Assembly: GCA_002404835.1 (NCBI GenBank)
Contig: DHKM01000014.1
Location: 25,827 to 37,111 of the forward strand
DNA length: 11,285 bases
Reading direction: 5' to 3'
DNA from: Caryophanales bacterium UBA4694
GTDB taxonomy: Bacteria; Bacillota_I; Bacilli_A; RFN20; CAG-288
The translations under genes were made by a program, and so were the position numbers. Numbering within the stretch: the stretch's first letter is position 1; every line of letters starts with the position of its first letter. Shown piece by piece: positions 1 through 6,732 of this stretch. The notes beneath the pieces are model-generated. The model saw nothing but the letters and a program-made list of their open reading frames with translations, had not been told where the DNA came from and ran no database searches.

Positions 1-744
1 TTGAAGGAAGGAAGGAATCTCAAAGTCAGCGATTCCACTTTCGGATACAAATACCCCCTTTGGTACGGAAAAGGACATCAGGTGAGAAACTGTACGTTCC
101 TTGAGATGGCCCGCTCGGGAATCTGGTACACGGATGATTCCGTTTTCGAATCTTTGGACATCATTGCCCCAAAAGAGTTCCGCCATTGTCACGGTATCTC
201 TTTGAAGAACATCGTTTTCCGCGATGCCAAGGAAACTTTATGGTGGTGTGATGACGTCAAGCTTCTGAATGTCAAGGCTACCGGCGATTATTTCATGATG
301 CAGAGCAAGAACGTTGTGGTCGAGAATCTTGAATTGAACGGGAATTATTTCCTTGACGGAGGAAAGAACATCGTTGTTCGTAACTGTGTCCTTCATTCCA
401 AGGATGCCTTCTGGAACTGCGAAAACGTACTTGTCGAAAACTGTGTCATCGATGGGGAATATCTGGCATGGAACACAAAAAATATCACCTTTTCCCATTG
501 TGAAATCATTTCCCATCAGGGTCTTTGCTATATTGATGGGTTGACGATGAAACACTGTACGCTTTCGAATAGCGATCTGACGTTTGAGTATTGCAAAGAC
601 GTTTCCGCTGAAATCGATGGGGAAGTGGAATCCGTCAAGAATCCGATTTCCGGCCGTATCATGGCAAAAAGAATCCATCAAATCATTCAGGATGATCCTT
701 GCATCGATACGACGAAAGTCGAGATCCTTTCACTTGGGAAATGA
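1..744 (+). CDS. DUF3737 family beta-helix protein, 5'-truncated by the window edge
   Basis: This is the C-terminal part (247 codons visible) of a DUF3737 family protein of unknown biochemical function. The TTG at base 1 is an internal leucine codon rather than a start: family members, as I recall them, carry an N-terminal stretch of some 30-40 residues ending in a Ser-Pro-Leu-Lys-like segment that matches the first residues here. The sequence reads as a right-handed parallel beta-helix. Short strands ending in Asn/His-Cys recur with exact 19-residue spacing (fragment residues C129, C148, C167, C186), which predicts a stacked cysteine ladder inside the solenoid. Conserved family segments such as KYPLWY, MARSGIWYT and ETLWWCDDVKL are present. 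The stop lies 3 nt before the aminotransferase start, so the two are probably co-transcribed. No signal peptide can be judged because the N-terminus is missing. The family call is firm; any catalytic role is unknown. Confidence 0.88.
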   Translation: MKEGRNLKVSDSTFGYKYPLWYGKGHQVRNCTFLEMARSGIWYTDDSVFESLDIIAPKEFRHCHGISLKNIVFRDAKETLWWCDDVKLLNVKATGDYFMMQSKNVVVENLELNGNYFLDGGKNIVVRNCVLHSKDAFWNCENVLVENCVIDGEYLAWNTKNITFSHCEIISHQGLCYIDGLTMKHCTLSNSDLTFEYCKDVSAEIDGEVESVKNPISGRIMAKRIHQIIQDDPCIDTTKVEILSLGK

Positions 745-747
745 GTT

Positions 748-1929
748 ATGGGCAAATATGATTTTGATACGGTCATCGACCGACGGAATACGGCTTCCTT
801 GAAATGGGATGTCCAAGAAGGAGAGCTTCCCATGTGGGTTGCCGATATGGATTTCATGGTTGCACCGGAAATCCAGAAAGCCTTGAAGGAAAGGCTGAAC
901 CATCCCATTTATGCCTATACTTATCCTACGAAGGATTGGTATGATAGCTATATCCGTTTCTATAGGGATAGACATCATCTGGATATTGAAAAAGATTGGC
1001 TTGTCTTTTCTCTTGGCGTTGTTCCTACGATATCTTCCTCTGTCAGAAAACTGACAAATGAGGGAGACCATGTTGTTATTACGACTCCGGTTTACAATAT
1101 TTTCTTCAATAGTATCATCAACAATCACCGGATACCTCTTGAAGTTCCCCTCATTTTGAAGGATGGTGATTATTATTTTGACTTCGATGCCCTGGAGAAA
1201 GCTTTTGCCAGGGAAGATGTTTCTCTTTTCATTCTCTGCAATCCCCAGAATCCAGTATCCAGGATATGGACAAAAGAGGAATTGGATAAGATAGGAAGAC
1301 TGGCCAAGAAGTATCATGTTTTGGTCTTGAGCGATGAAATCCACTGCGAGCTTGTCCGTCCGGGAATGGAATATGTACCTTTTATTTCTGCCAACGAAGT
1401 GAACAGGGAAATCTGCGTAATGGCAATCTCGGTCACAAAGTCCTTCAACCTTGCCGGAATCCAGACCAGTGCCATCGTGATTCCGAATTCGGAACTTAGG
1501 GAGAAGGTTGTCCGTCAGATCAATACGGACGAAGTCGCGGAACCGAATATCCTCAGCTGTCCTGCTGCTGTCTCCAGCCTGAATTTCGGCCGCGAATGGT
1601 TGGACGAGCTCCGGAATGTCATTTTCGAAAACCGGAAGATCGTCGAGGATTATATCGGTGCACATATCCCTTCTCTTTGTGCGATAAAAGGAGATGCCAC
1701 CTATCTTGTCTGGATCGATGCCTCGAATCTTTGTCCGGATGCATCCGTCTTTACTTCGTTCTTGAGAAAGCATACCGGACTGTATGTTTCTGCCGGAGGG
1801 GTTTATGGGAAGGGTGGCGAAGGATTTTTCCGACTTAATGTCGCCTGTCCCAAAAAGACCTTGATGGATGGATTAGAGAGACTGGAAAAAGGTACACAAC
1901 TTTTCCTTAAGGAGGAAAAAGGAATATGA
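748..1929 (+). CDS. MalY/PatB family PLP-dependent C-S lyase / aminotransferase
   Basis: A 393-residue fold-type I PLP enzyme of the MalY/PatB (cystathionine beta-lyase) family, full length for the family. The N-terminal family signature with LPMWVADMDF is at residues 27-36. The PLP-binding elements are NPQNP (165-169), SDEIH (195-199) and the Schiff-base lysine K231 in SVTKSFNLAG. The C-terminal GEGFFRLNVACP (357-368) holds the substrate-carboxylate arginine R362. Members usually cleave cystathionine, cysteine or other S-alkyl cysteines to pyruvate, ammonia and a thiol in the cytosol; some act as aminotransferases or regulators (E. coli MalY), so the substrate cannot be fixed from sequence. 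The gene starts 3 nt after the DUF3737 stop with only a weak ribosome site, which suggests translational coupling. The 3' end carries a near-perfect Shine-Dalgarno (AAGGAGG, 1909-1915) and an ATGA overlap that now leads only into the terminator. PatB would be the nearest gene name, but orthology is not established. Confidence 0.93.
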   Translation: MGKYDFDTVIDRRNTASLKWDVQEGELPMWVADMDFMVAPEIQKALKERLNHPIYAYTYPTKDWYDSYIRFYRDRHHLDIEKDWLVFSLGVVPTISSSVRKLTNEGDHVVITTPVYNIFFNSIINNHRIPLEVPLILKDGDYYFDFDALEKAFAREDVSLFILCNPQNPVSRIWTKEELDKIGRLAKKYHVLVLSDEIHCELVRPGMEYVPFISANEVNREICVMAISVTKSFNLAGIQTSAIVIPNSELREKVVRQINTDEVAEPNILSCPAAVSSLNFGREWLDELRNVIFENRKIVEDYIGAHIPSLCAIKGDATYLVWIDASNLCPDASVFTSFLRKHTGLYVSAGGVYGKGGEGFFRLNVACPKKTLMDGLERLEKGTQLFLKEEKGI

Positions 1930-1932
1930 ATC

Positions 1933-1963
1933 AAAAAGGAACGGCGGTCTGCCGTTCCTTTTT
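1933..1963. terminator. Bidirectional Rho-independent terminator between convergent units
   Basis: Perfect 13-bp inverted repeat: AAAAAGGAACGGC at 1933-1945 and its exact complement at 1951-1963, with loop GGTCT. The stem ends in five Ts on either strand, so it can stop both the plus-strand DUF3737/PatB transcript and the minus-strand kinase-like transcript, whose stop codon lies only 6 bp away at 1969-1971. Confidence 0.93.
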
Positions 1964-1968
1964 GGCAT

Positions 1969-2592
1969 CTATTTTCCGTCCGGATACATGTCCTTTATCA
2001 TATCTGAGAGATTTTTGGCCAACTGCTTTATGCTGACGTTGCTGGTGTTGACAAGAAGATTGTAGGATGATTTATCTCCCCATTTCTTTCCGGTATAGAA
2101 TTCATAGAAGTTCTTTCTGACTTTATCGGTGCTCTTGATGTTCTTGATCAGTTCCTTGTCGGTGAGTTCTTCACCGTTTTTGATTCTCTCGCGGCACCTT
2201 TTCACCTTGCTGTCCATATCCGCATAGACGAAAATATTGAACGGATTTAAATCTTTTAGCGTGTAATCGGCACCTCTTCCGATGATGACGCAGCTTGATT
2301 TTGCCGCCATTTCTTTCAGAATATCGTTTTGGAGGGAATGGACGTCAATGTTCTGCTCAAGAGCGACATCTTTATAATAAAGGAAAGAATTGCCATAATG
2401 GAGTGTTGGAATGGAATACGGCCTTTTTTCACTTACTTCTTCAATATAGTTCATTCCATAAGGCGAACGTTTTTTGATTTCCTCCAATATTTCCTTGTCA
2501 TAATAAGGAATTTGCAGATTGTCTGATAGTCTTTTTCCGAGTTCTCTTCCGCCGGAGCCGAATTCTCTTCCAATCGTAATGATGTAATGCAT
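1969..2592 (-). CDS. Cytidylate-kinase-like family protein
   Basis: A 207-residue protein of the cytidylate kinase-like family (Pfam Cytidylate_kin2 type), common in Firmicutes. A variant P-loop, GREFGSGGRELGKRL (residues 8-22), directly follows the first beta strand (MHYIITI). It is followed by the YYDKEIL segment (30-36), where CMP kinases position the nucleotide, CVIIGRGADY (101-110) as the second core strand, and an Arg-rich LID-like region (KRCRER, 131-136). The basic stretch near 152-173 (KVRKNFYEFYTG) is typical of this subfamily. True Cmk proteins are somewhat longer and essential; members of this subfamily are usually extra copies of unproven substrate, so NMP kinase activity is inferred only from the fold. 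A ribosome site (AAAGGA on the minus strand) lies about 9 nt before the ATG. It is the second gene of a minus-strand pair, 17 nt after the hydrolase stop. Confidence 0.9.
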   Translation of the reverse strand: MHYIITIGREFGSGGRELGKRLSDNLQIPYYDKEILEEIKKRSPYGMNYIEEVSEKRPYSIPTLHYGNSFLYYKDVALEQNIDVHSLQNDILKEMAAKSSCVIIGRGADYTLKDLNPFNIFVYADMDSKVKRCRERIKNGEELTDKELIKNIKSTDKVRKNFYEFYTGKKWGDKSSYNLLVNTSNVSIKQLAKNLSDMIKDMYPDGK

Positions 2593-2609
2593 GTTTCTGT
2601 TTCCTTTCT

Positions 2610-3494
2610 CTAATCCAGGAAATTCTTGATATCCTGGATGACTTCATCGGATTTTTTCTCGTTCAGTATTTCGTGCCTCATCTTCTCGTGGACTTTCAAG
2701 GTTGCATCCTTTACACCCAGATCTTTGTACATTTTGAAAAGGGCTTCGTTTCCTTTTCTTCCGCCGACAGGATCTTCAGCTCCGCAGATGATGAGGATAT
2801 GTTCTTCTTTTGAGATGTTGGCTTTGTTTTCCTTTTTATAAAGGGTAGCCATTCCTTTGAGGAATTCGTGATAGAAGCCGTTTGTGTTTCTGTGGCCACA
2901 GTAGGGGTCTTTTTGGTATTCCTTGACGTTTTCCTCGTTGTAGGAGAGCCAGTCAAGCTTCGTTTTCTGGCCTTTAACTTTATATCCGCCGACGGTGAGT
3001 CTGTCGATGAAACGGCTTGGCTTGTCCCAGTTTGATTTGGTCGTCGTCAGATGGGAGAGAGCTTTGGCAAGCCAATAGGGTTGTCCTGGTCCATTGCTTG
3101 ACATGATGATGATTTTATCTACCGTATCCGGGTAATGTTCTAGATAGCTTTGCATGAAGAACGACCCCATGGAATGGCCCATCATGTAAACAGGAAGGCC
3201 TTCTTCTCTGAGTTCTTTGACTTTCAGGTTCAGTGCCTTAAGAAGCATGTCCCAGGCATCCTTGGGCCATTTTTGTTGGTCTTGGATGCTTTTTGCGTTT
3301 TCACCCTGACCGAAATGGTCTAAGACATGGACGTTATAACCTTCTTTGTTCATGTAGAGTGCAAATTTCGAATATCTTTTGGAATATTCCTGCATTCCGG
3401 TCAAGACTAAGAAATTGGCTTTCGGATGTTCGATTCGGTAATCGTTTCCTTTAAGGATGTGGGAATCGTCTATTTTTAACTGAAATATTGCCAT
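2610..3494 (-). CDS. Alpha/beta hydrolase, lysophospholipase / monoacylglycerol-lipase-like
   Basis: A 294-residue alpha/beta hydrolase of the Hydrolase_4 (PldB / monoacylglycerol lipase) type. The nucleophile elbow GHSMGS places the catalytic serine at S108. The other likely triad members are D241 (CGAEDPVGG) and H274 (KMRHEILNE), in the usual order and spacing. LDHFGQGE (58-65) is the conserved strand-loop after the oxyanion strand, and the insert at about 135-225 would form the cap over the active site. There is no signal peptide or membrane segment, so it should be cytosolic. A carboxylic ester of a lysophospholipid or monoacylglycerol is the likely substrate class, but this is family inference. 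The start has GGAGG (minus strand, 3499-3503) 4 nt upstream. A good promoter candidate lies at 3522-3550. The kinase-like gene follows in the same transcript. Confidence 0.92.
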   Translation of the reverse strand: MAIFQLKIDDSHILKGNDYRIEHPKANFLVLTGMQEYSKRYSKFALYMNKEGYNVHVLDHFGQGENAKSIQDQQKWPKDAWDMLLKALNLKVKELREEGLPVYMMGHSMGSFFMQSYLEHYPDTVDKIIIMSSNGPGQPYWLAKALSHLTTTKSNWDKPSRFIDRLTVGGYKVKGQKTKLDWLSYNEENVKEYQKDPYCGHRNTNGFYHEFLKGMATLYKKENKANISKEEHILIICGAEDPVGGRKGNEALFKMYKDLGVKDATLKVHEKMRHEILNEKKSDEVIQDIKNFLD

Positions 3495-3521
3495 ATGTCC
3501 TCCGAATTGATTCTTTACACA

Positions 3522-3550
3522 ATTTTATCACTTGGAAGCGCTTCATGAAA
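3522..3550 (-). promoter_or_regulatory. Promoter candidate for the hydrolase/kinase-like unit with palindrome in the spacer
   Basis: Read on the minus strand: TTTCAT, a 17-nt spacer, then TAAAAT (complement of 3522-3527) preceded by TGA, i.e. an extended -10 (TGnTAAAAT). The predicted start near 3515 gives a leader of about 21 nt containing the GGAGG site. The perfect 10-bp palindrome GAAGCGCTTC (3535-3544) fills the spacer between the two boxes, a classic repressor-operator position. Confidence 0.5.
3533..3546. promoter_or_regulatory. cre-like operator (candidate CcpA site) 1
   Basis: TGGAAGCGCTTCAT matches the catabolite-responsive-element consensus TGWAARCGYTWNCW at 12 of 14 positions, including the central CG, and contains the perfect palindrome GAAGCGCTTC. 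It lies inside the minus-strand promoter and about 120 bp upstream of the glycerol operon, so it could act on either side. No ccpA gene is visible in the window, so the regulator is inferred. Confidence 0.45.
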
Positions 3551-3610
3551 GAAAAATGTTTAAGAATAACCATTGTTTTTGTTTCGAATCATCTTTTCTA
3601 TCTAAAAAAT

Positions 3611-3626
3611 ATGAAAGCTCTTTCAT
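3611..3626. promoter_or_regulatory. Inverted repeat, cre-like site 2, at the -35 of the glycerol operon
   Basis: ATGAAAG-CT-CTTTCAT is a perfect 7-bp inverted repeat. Its core TGAAAGCTCTTTCA differs from the symmetric cre TGAAAGCGCTTTCA at one base, but that base is in the usually invariant central CG, which lowers confidence in CcpA as the ligand. The right arm coincides with the -35 position of the plus-strand promoter candidate, so a bound protein would directly contact or block polymerase. Confidence 0.42.
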
Positions 3627-3649
3627 TTTTCTTGTCCAAATTTTATAAT
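3621..3649 (+). promoter_or_regulatory. Promoter candidate for the glycerol-3-phosphate operon
   Basis: A perfect TATAAT at 3644-3649 stands 17 bp after a poor -35 (TTTCAT, 3621-3626). Transcription would begin near 3656, giving a leader of only about 13 nt with the AAAGGAG ribosome site (3656-3662) at its very 5' end. The weak -35 fits a regulated promoter. An upstream start is possible, but I found no better pair of boxes. Confidence 0.4.
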
Positions 3650-3668
3650 GGAAAAAAAGGAGTCAAAC

Positions 3669-5117
3669 ATGAAATATGATGTCGCAATAATCGGAGGCGG
3701 GATCTCCGGAGTATCTATCGCCTTTGAATTGTCAAAATATAATCTAAATGTGGTTCTTTTGGAAAAAGAAAATGATGTGAGCATGATGACGACAAAGGCC
3801 AATTCCGGCATTGTCCATGCTGGGTATGACCCTCTTCCGAATACGGAAATGGCAAGATTCAATGTTCTGGGTAACAAAATCATCCATGAACTTGCTGAAA
3901 AAATCCATTTTCCGTTCAAACCTTTGGGATCTTTGGTCGTGGGAAAGACGATGGCAGATCATGAGAAAATCAATCTGCTTTTTGAAAGAGGGATACGAAA
4001 CCAGGTCCCGGGATTGAGAATCCTAAAGACAAGAAAGGAGGTCCACGATGTGGAACCTTATCTTGTACAGGACATCGATTATGCCCTATATGCCCCTACT
4101 TGCTCCATTGTTTCTCCTTGGGAACTTTGTCTTGGACTTGCCTATACGGCAAAAATCAATGGTGTCGATTTTTGCTTCAATGCCAGAGTAACAGGTATCA
4201 ACCAGAAGGAAGATGGGTTTGTCCTATCTTGCTCTTCTGGCGATATTTGTGCCTCTTATGTCGTCAATTGTGCCGGACTTTATGCAGACGATATTTATGG
4301 GATGGTTCTGAAAAACAAGGAAGAAGGATTTGTTATTTCTCCCTGTAAAGGTGAATATTTCCTTCTGGACAAGGAACAGGGTCATTTGGCCAATCATGTC
4401 GTTTTCCAATGTCCGACAAAGCTAGGTAAAGGTGTTTTGGTTAGCCCTACTGTCCACGGGAATCTTCTTGTCGGACCTAACGCTTCCTTCGAAGGCGAAA
4501 AAGAGGATGTATCCACAAGGATGTCTTCCTTGGCATTTATCAAGACTGCTTCGAAGGAAAGTATCGGAAACATCGATTTTATGACCAATATCAGGAATTT
4601 CTCCGGAGAACGGGCCACAATCCAGGGTAGGGATGATTTCCTGATCGAAGAGAGCAGGTCTGTCCCCCATTTCATCAATGTGGCGGGAATCAAGTCTCCG
4701 GGACTGACTTCTGCTCCTGCCTTTGGAATCAAGATTGCCGAAATCCTAAGGCGAGACGGAGTCCGATTGGAAAAGAAGAGGGAATTCTCCTATTATGAAA
4801 TGAGGAAGCCTTTCAAGGAGATGACTTTGGAAGAAAAGGACGAGGCAATCAGAGAGGATTATCGATATGGGAATATCATCTGCCGCTGCGAGACGGTGAC
4901 GGAAAAGGAAATCATCGATTCCATCCATGCTCCGATTCCGGCTCGATCCATAGATGGGATAAAAAGACGCTACAATGTCGGAATGGGAAGGTGCCAGGGT
5001 GGATTCTGCTCTCCTAAGGTCTTTTATCTTCTTCAAAAGGAAGCCAATCTTGGGTTTGATCAAGTATTTCAGGATAGAGAGGGAAGTTGTTTTGTGAAAG
5101 AGAGGACCAAGGAATGA
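3669..5117 (+). CDS. GlpA-like FAD-dependent glycerol-3-phosphate dehydrogenase with C-terminal BFD [2Fe-2S] domain
   Basis: A 482-residue flavoprotein of the DAO family. The N-terminal FAD fold has GGGISG (residues 9-14) and the acidic LLEKE at the end of strand 2. The segment around residues 42-54 (TKANSGIVHAGYD) is characteristic of GlpA and related L-2-hydroxyglutarate oxidase-like enzymes. The C-terminal BFD-like domain offers four cysteines for a [2Fe-2S] cluster: C405 and C407 (ICRCETV), C442 and C447 (GRCQGGFC). This architecture is that of anaerobic glycerol-3-phosphate dehydrogenase subunit A, which oxidises glycerol-3-phosphate to dihydroxyacetone phosphate. The downstream glpK supports that substrate. 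The ATG at 3669 is chosen over the in-frame ATG at 3648 because AAAGGAG ends 6 nt before it, the FAD strand starts right after it, and 3648 lies in the -10 box. The stop overlaps the next start (ATGA). The exact substrate is inferred from context. Confidence 0.9.
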   Translation: MKYDVAIIGGGISGVSIAFELSKYNLNVVLLEKENDVSMMTTKANSGIVHAGYDPLPNTEMARFNVLGNKIIHELAEKIHFPFKPLGSLVVGKTMADHEKINLLFERGIRNQVPGLRILKTRKEVHDVEPYLVQDIDYALYAPTCSIVSPWELCLGLAYTAKINGVDFCFNARVTGINQKEDGFVLSCSSGDICASYVVNCAGLYADDIYGMVLKNKEEGFVISPCKGEYFLLDKEQGHLANHVVFQCPTKLGKGVLVSPTVHGNLLVGPNASFEGEKEDVSTRMSSLAFIKTASKESIGNIDFMTNIRNFSGERATIQGRDDFLIEESRSVPHFINVAGIKSPGLTSAPAFGIKIAEILRRDGVRLEKKREFSYYEMRKPFKEMTLEEKDEAIREDYRYGNIICRCETVTEKEIIDSIHAPIPARSIDGIKRRYNVGMGRCQGGFCSPKVFYLLQKEANLGFDQVFQDREGSCFVKERTKE

Positions 5118-6376
5118 AAATGGAGAAAAGGGATCTGGTGGTAATTGGAGGAGGACCGGCCGGACTTGCCAGCTGTATCAGCGCATTTGAGCAGGGAATC
5201 CGGGATATCGTTCTGATCGAAAGAGACCATGTTCTCGGTGGTATTCTCAATCAGTGCATCCACAACGGTTTTGGTCTGCACCGGTTCAAGGAGGAACTTA
5301 CAGGACCTGAGTATGCAAAGAAATACGAAGATTTTCTAAGGAATACTCCTGTTGAAGTTAGAACAGATACGATGGTGATATCCTTGACGGAAGATAAGGT
5401 AGTCACAGCGGTTTCTAAAAACGGAATGGTTCAGATCCAGGCAAAAGCTATCATTCTGGCTATGGGCTGCCGGGAGAGACCAAGAGGTGCGATCATGACT
5501 CCCGGTGAGAGGGTTTCGGGAATTTATACTGCTGGTACGGCTCAGAGGCTTTGCAATATCGACGGTTATCTTGTCGGAAAGCGTGTGGTGATTCTCGGTT
5601 CCGGAGACATCGGACTGATCATGGCCAGGAGAATGACTTTGGAAGGAGCAAAGGTTCTGGCGGTCGTAGAAATCTGCCCATATTCCAATGGACTTGTCCG
5701 AAACATCCATCAATGCCTGGATGACTTCCATATTCCTCTTTATCTTTCCTATACCATAACCGACATTCAATGCGATAAGGAACATAAGAGAGTGAATAAA
5801 GTCTTCATATCCAAGGTGGATGAAAAGAAGAATCCGATTGCCGGAACGGAAATCGGATTCGACTGCGATACGCTTCTTCTTTCGGTAGGGCTGATTCCGG
5901 AAAACGAACTTTCGAAGAAGGCAGGCATTGAACTGGACAAGAGAACAAAAGGACCTGTCGTCTTTGACAATCTAGAAACGGATAAGGAAGGAATTTTTGC
6001 CTGCGGAAACGTGCTTCAGGTCCATGATCTTGTCGACAATGTTTCTTTTGAAGCAGAGAAGGCAGGAAGAAACGCGGCTTTGTACATTCAGAATGGGGAG
6101 AGGAAAGAAGCCATAATCGAAGTCTTGAAAGGGGAGAACATATCTTATTGCTGTCCTCAGTTCATAAGACGGAAACCTCAAGAGGATGTTTCCCTGTTCT
6201 TCCGCGTTTTAAAACCATGTAATGATGTCGACATCTCTCTTTCCCTTGATGGAGAGATCATTCTGAAGAGGAGATTCATCCAGGTGCTTCCTTCCCAGAT
6301 GATATCCTTGATTGTCAAGAAAGAGAAGCTGAGTGGCGGAAACTTCCTTTCCGTTTTCCAGGAGGAGAAAAAATGA
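5114..6376 (+). CDS. GlpB / NADH-oxidase-like FAD-dependent oxidoreductase partner subunit
   Basis: A 420-residue two-dinucleotide-binding-domain flavoprotein. The FAD motif is GGGPAG (residues 12-17), the second Rossmann motif is GSGDIG (162-167, probably NAD(P)H), and the C-terminal FAD segment is GIFACGNVLQVHDLVDNV (293-310). The CxxC redox-active disulfide of thioredoxin reductases is absent. Proteins of this type sit next to GlpA-like dehydrogenases and DUF1667 proteins in clostridia and Thermotoga, where they are thought to pass electrons between glycerol-3-phosphate and NAD(H) or another acceptor. The direction of electron flow here is unknown. ATG 5114 overlaps the previous stop by 4 nt (ATGA), with AGAGGA about 7 nt upstream; ATG 5120 is a possible alternative start. 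The tail carries a Cys pair at C346-C347. Extra in-frame codons upstream of 5114 lie inside the preceding gene and are not believed. Confidence 0.88.
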   Translation: MKMEKRDLVVIGGGPAGLASCISAFEQGIRDIVLIERDHVLGGILNQCIHNGFGLHRFKEELTGPEYAKKYEDFLRNTPVEVRTDTMVISLTEDKVVTAVSKNGMVQIQAKAIILAMGCRERPRGAIMTPGERVSGIYTAGTAQRLCNIDGYLVGKRVVILGSGDIGLIMARRMTLEGAKVLAVVEICPYSNGLVRNIHQCLDDFHIPLYLSYTITDIQCDKEHKRVNKVFISKVDEKKNPIAGTEIGFDCDTLLLSVGLIPENELSKKAGIELDKRTKGPVVFDNLETDKEGIFACGNVLQVHDLVDNVSFEAEKAGRNAALYIQNGERKEAIIEVLKGENISYCCPQFIRRKPQEDVSLFFRVLKPCNDVDISLSLDGEIILKRRFIQVLPSQMISLIVKKEKLSGGNFLSVFQEEKK

Positions 6377-6732
6377 CACATGAATTCATCTGCATCCGCT
6401 GTCCAAAAGGATGCAAAGTGACCATCGATGACGAAACGATGGAAGTGAACGGGAATTCCTGTCCGAATGGGAGGGATTATGCCATGACGGAATTGACTTT
6501 TCCGAAACGGATCGTGACTTCTACCGTAAAAGTGGTCTGCGGGGATGTTAAACGATGCTCTTGCAAGACTTCCTCTCCGATTGACAAAGATCTGATCTTC
6601 GATGTGATGAAGGAAATAAACAAGGTCGTTGTTCAGGCTCCTATTGATATGCATCAGGTTTTCATCCATAATGTTTTGGGAACTGGTGTGGATATCATCA
6701 GCACAAAGAAGGTGGATTCTCTTCATGAATGA
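6373..6732 (+). CDS. DUF1667 domain protein, small Cys-rich partner of the G3P dehydrogenase
   Basis: A 119-residue DUF1667 protein. The N-terminal Cys cluster is C7-x2-C10-x3-C14 with C30 in NSCPNGRDYA, a likely iron-sulfur or metal site. The middle PKRIVTSTVKV and KTSSPI, and the C-terminal VLGTGVDII (101-109), are family signatures. DUF1667 genes regularly follow the FAD oxidoreductase in GlpA-like operons, so the protein is presumed to be a small electron-transfer or assembly subunit of that complex; this has not been shown from sequence alone. A strong AGGAGG (6360-6365) lies 7 nt before the ATG, which overlaps the previous stop (ATGA). The last 8 nt overlap the glpK start. Three additional cysteines (C56, C62, C64) lie where I recall relatives having a variable segment followed by a Pro-Val-Lys-Thr-like stretch. 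Confidence 0.9.
   Translation: MTHEFICIRCPKGCKVTIDDETMEVNGNSCPNGRDYAMTELTFPKRIVTSTVKVVCGDVKRCSCKTSSPIDKDLIFDVMKEINKVVVQAPIDMHQVFIHNVLGTGVDIISTKKVDSLHE

Noticed and set aside
1..3. TTG as the start codon of the first gene
   Set aside because: It is in frame within the DUF3737 family consensus, where leucine is expected; there is no upstream sequence and the N-terminal part of the family is missing, so it is an internal codon.
730..1773. 347-codon open frame on the minus strand
   Set aside because: It lies entirely opposite the PatB-type gene, has no ribosome site or recognisable motif, and reflects the codon bias of the real gene.
3648..3668. Longer N-terminus for the GlpA-like protein
   Set aside because: The ATG overlaps the TATAAT box and has no ribosome site; AAAGGAG is correctly placed for ATG 3669.
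5087..5113. TTG-initiated extension of the second flavoprotein
   Set aside because: It would overlap the preceding gene by 31 nt with no ribosome site; ATG 5114 gives the normal short lead-in to the FAD motif.
6629..6724. 32-residue N-terminal extension of GlpK
   Set aside because: It is encoded inside the DUF1667 gene, does not resemble GlpK, and the kinase fold begins right after Met at 6725.
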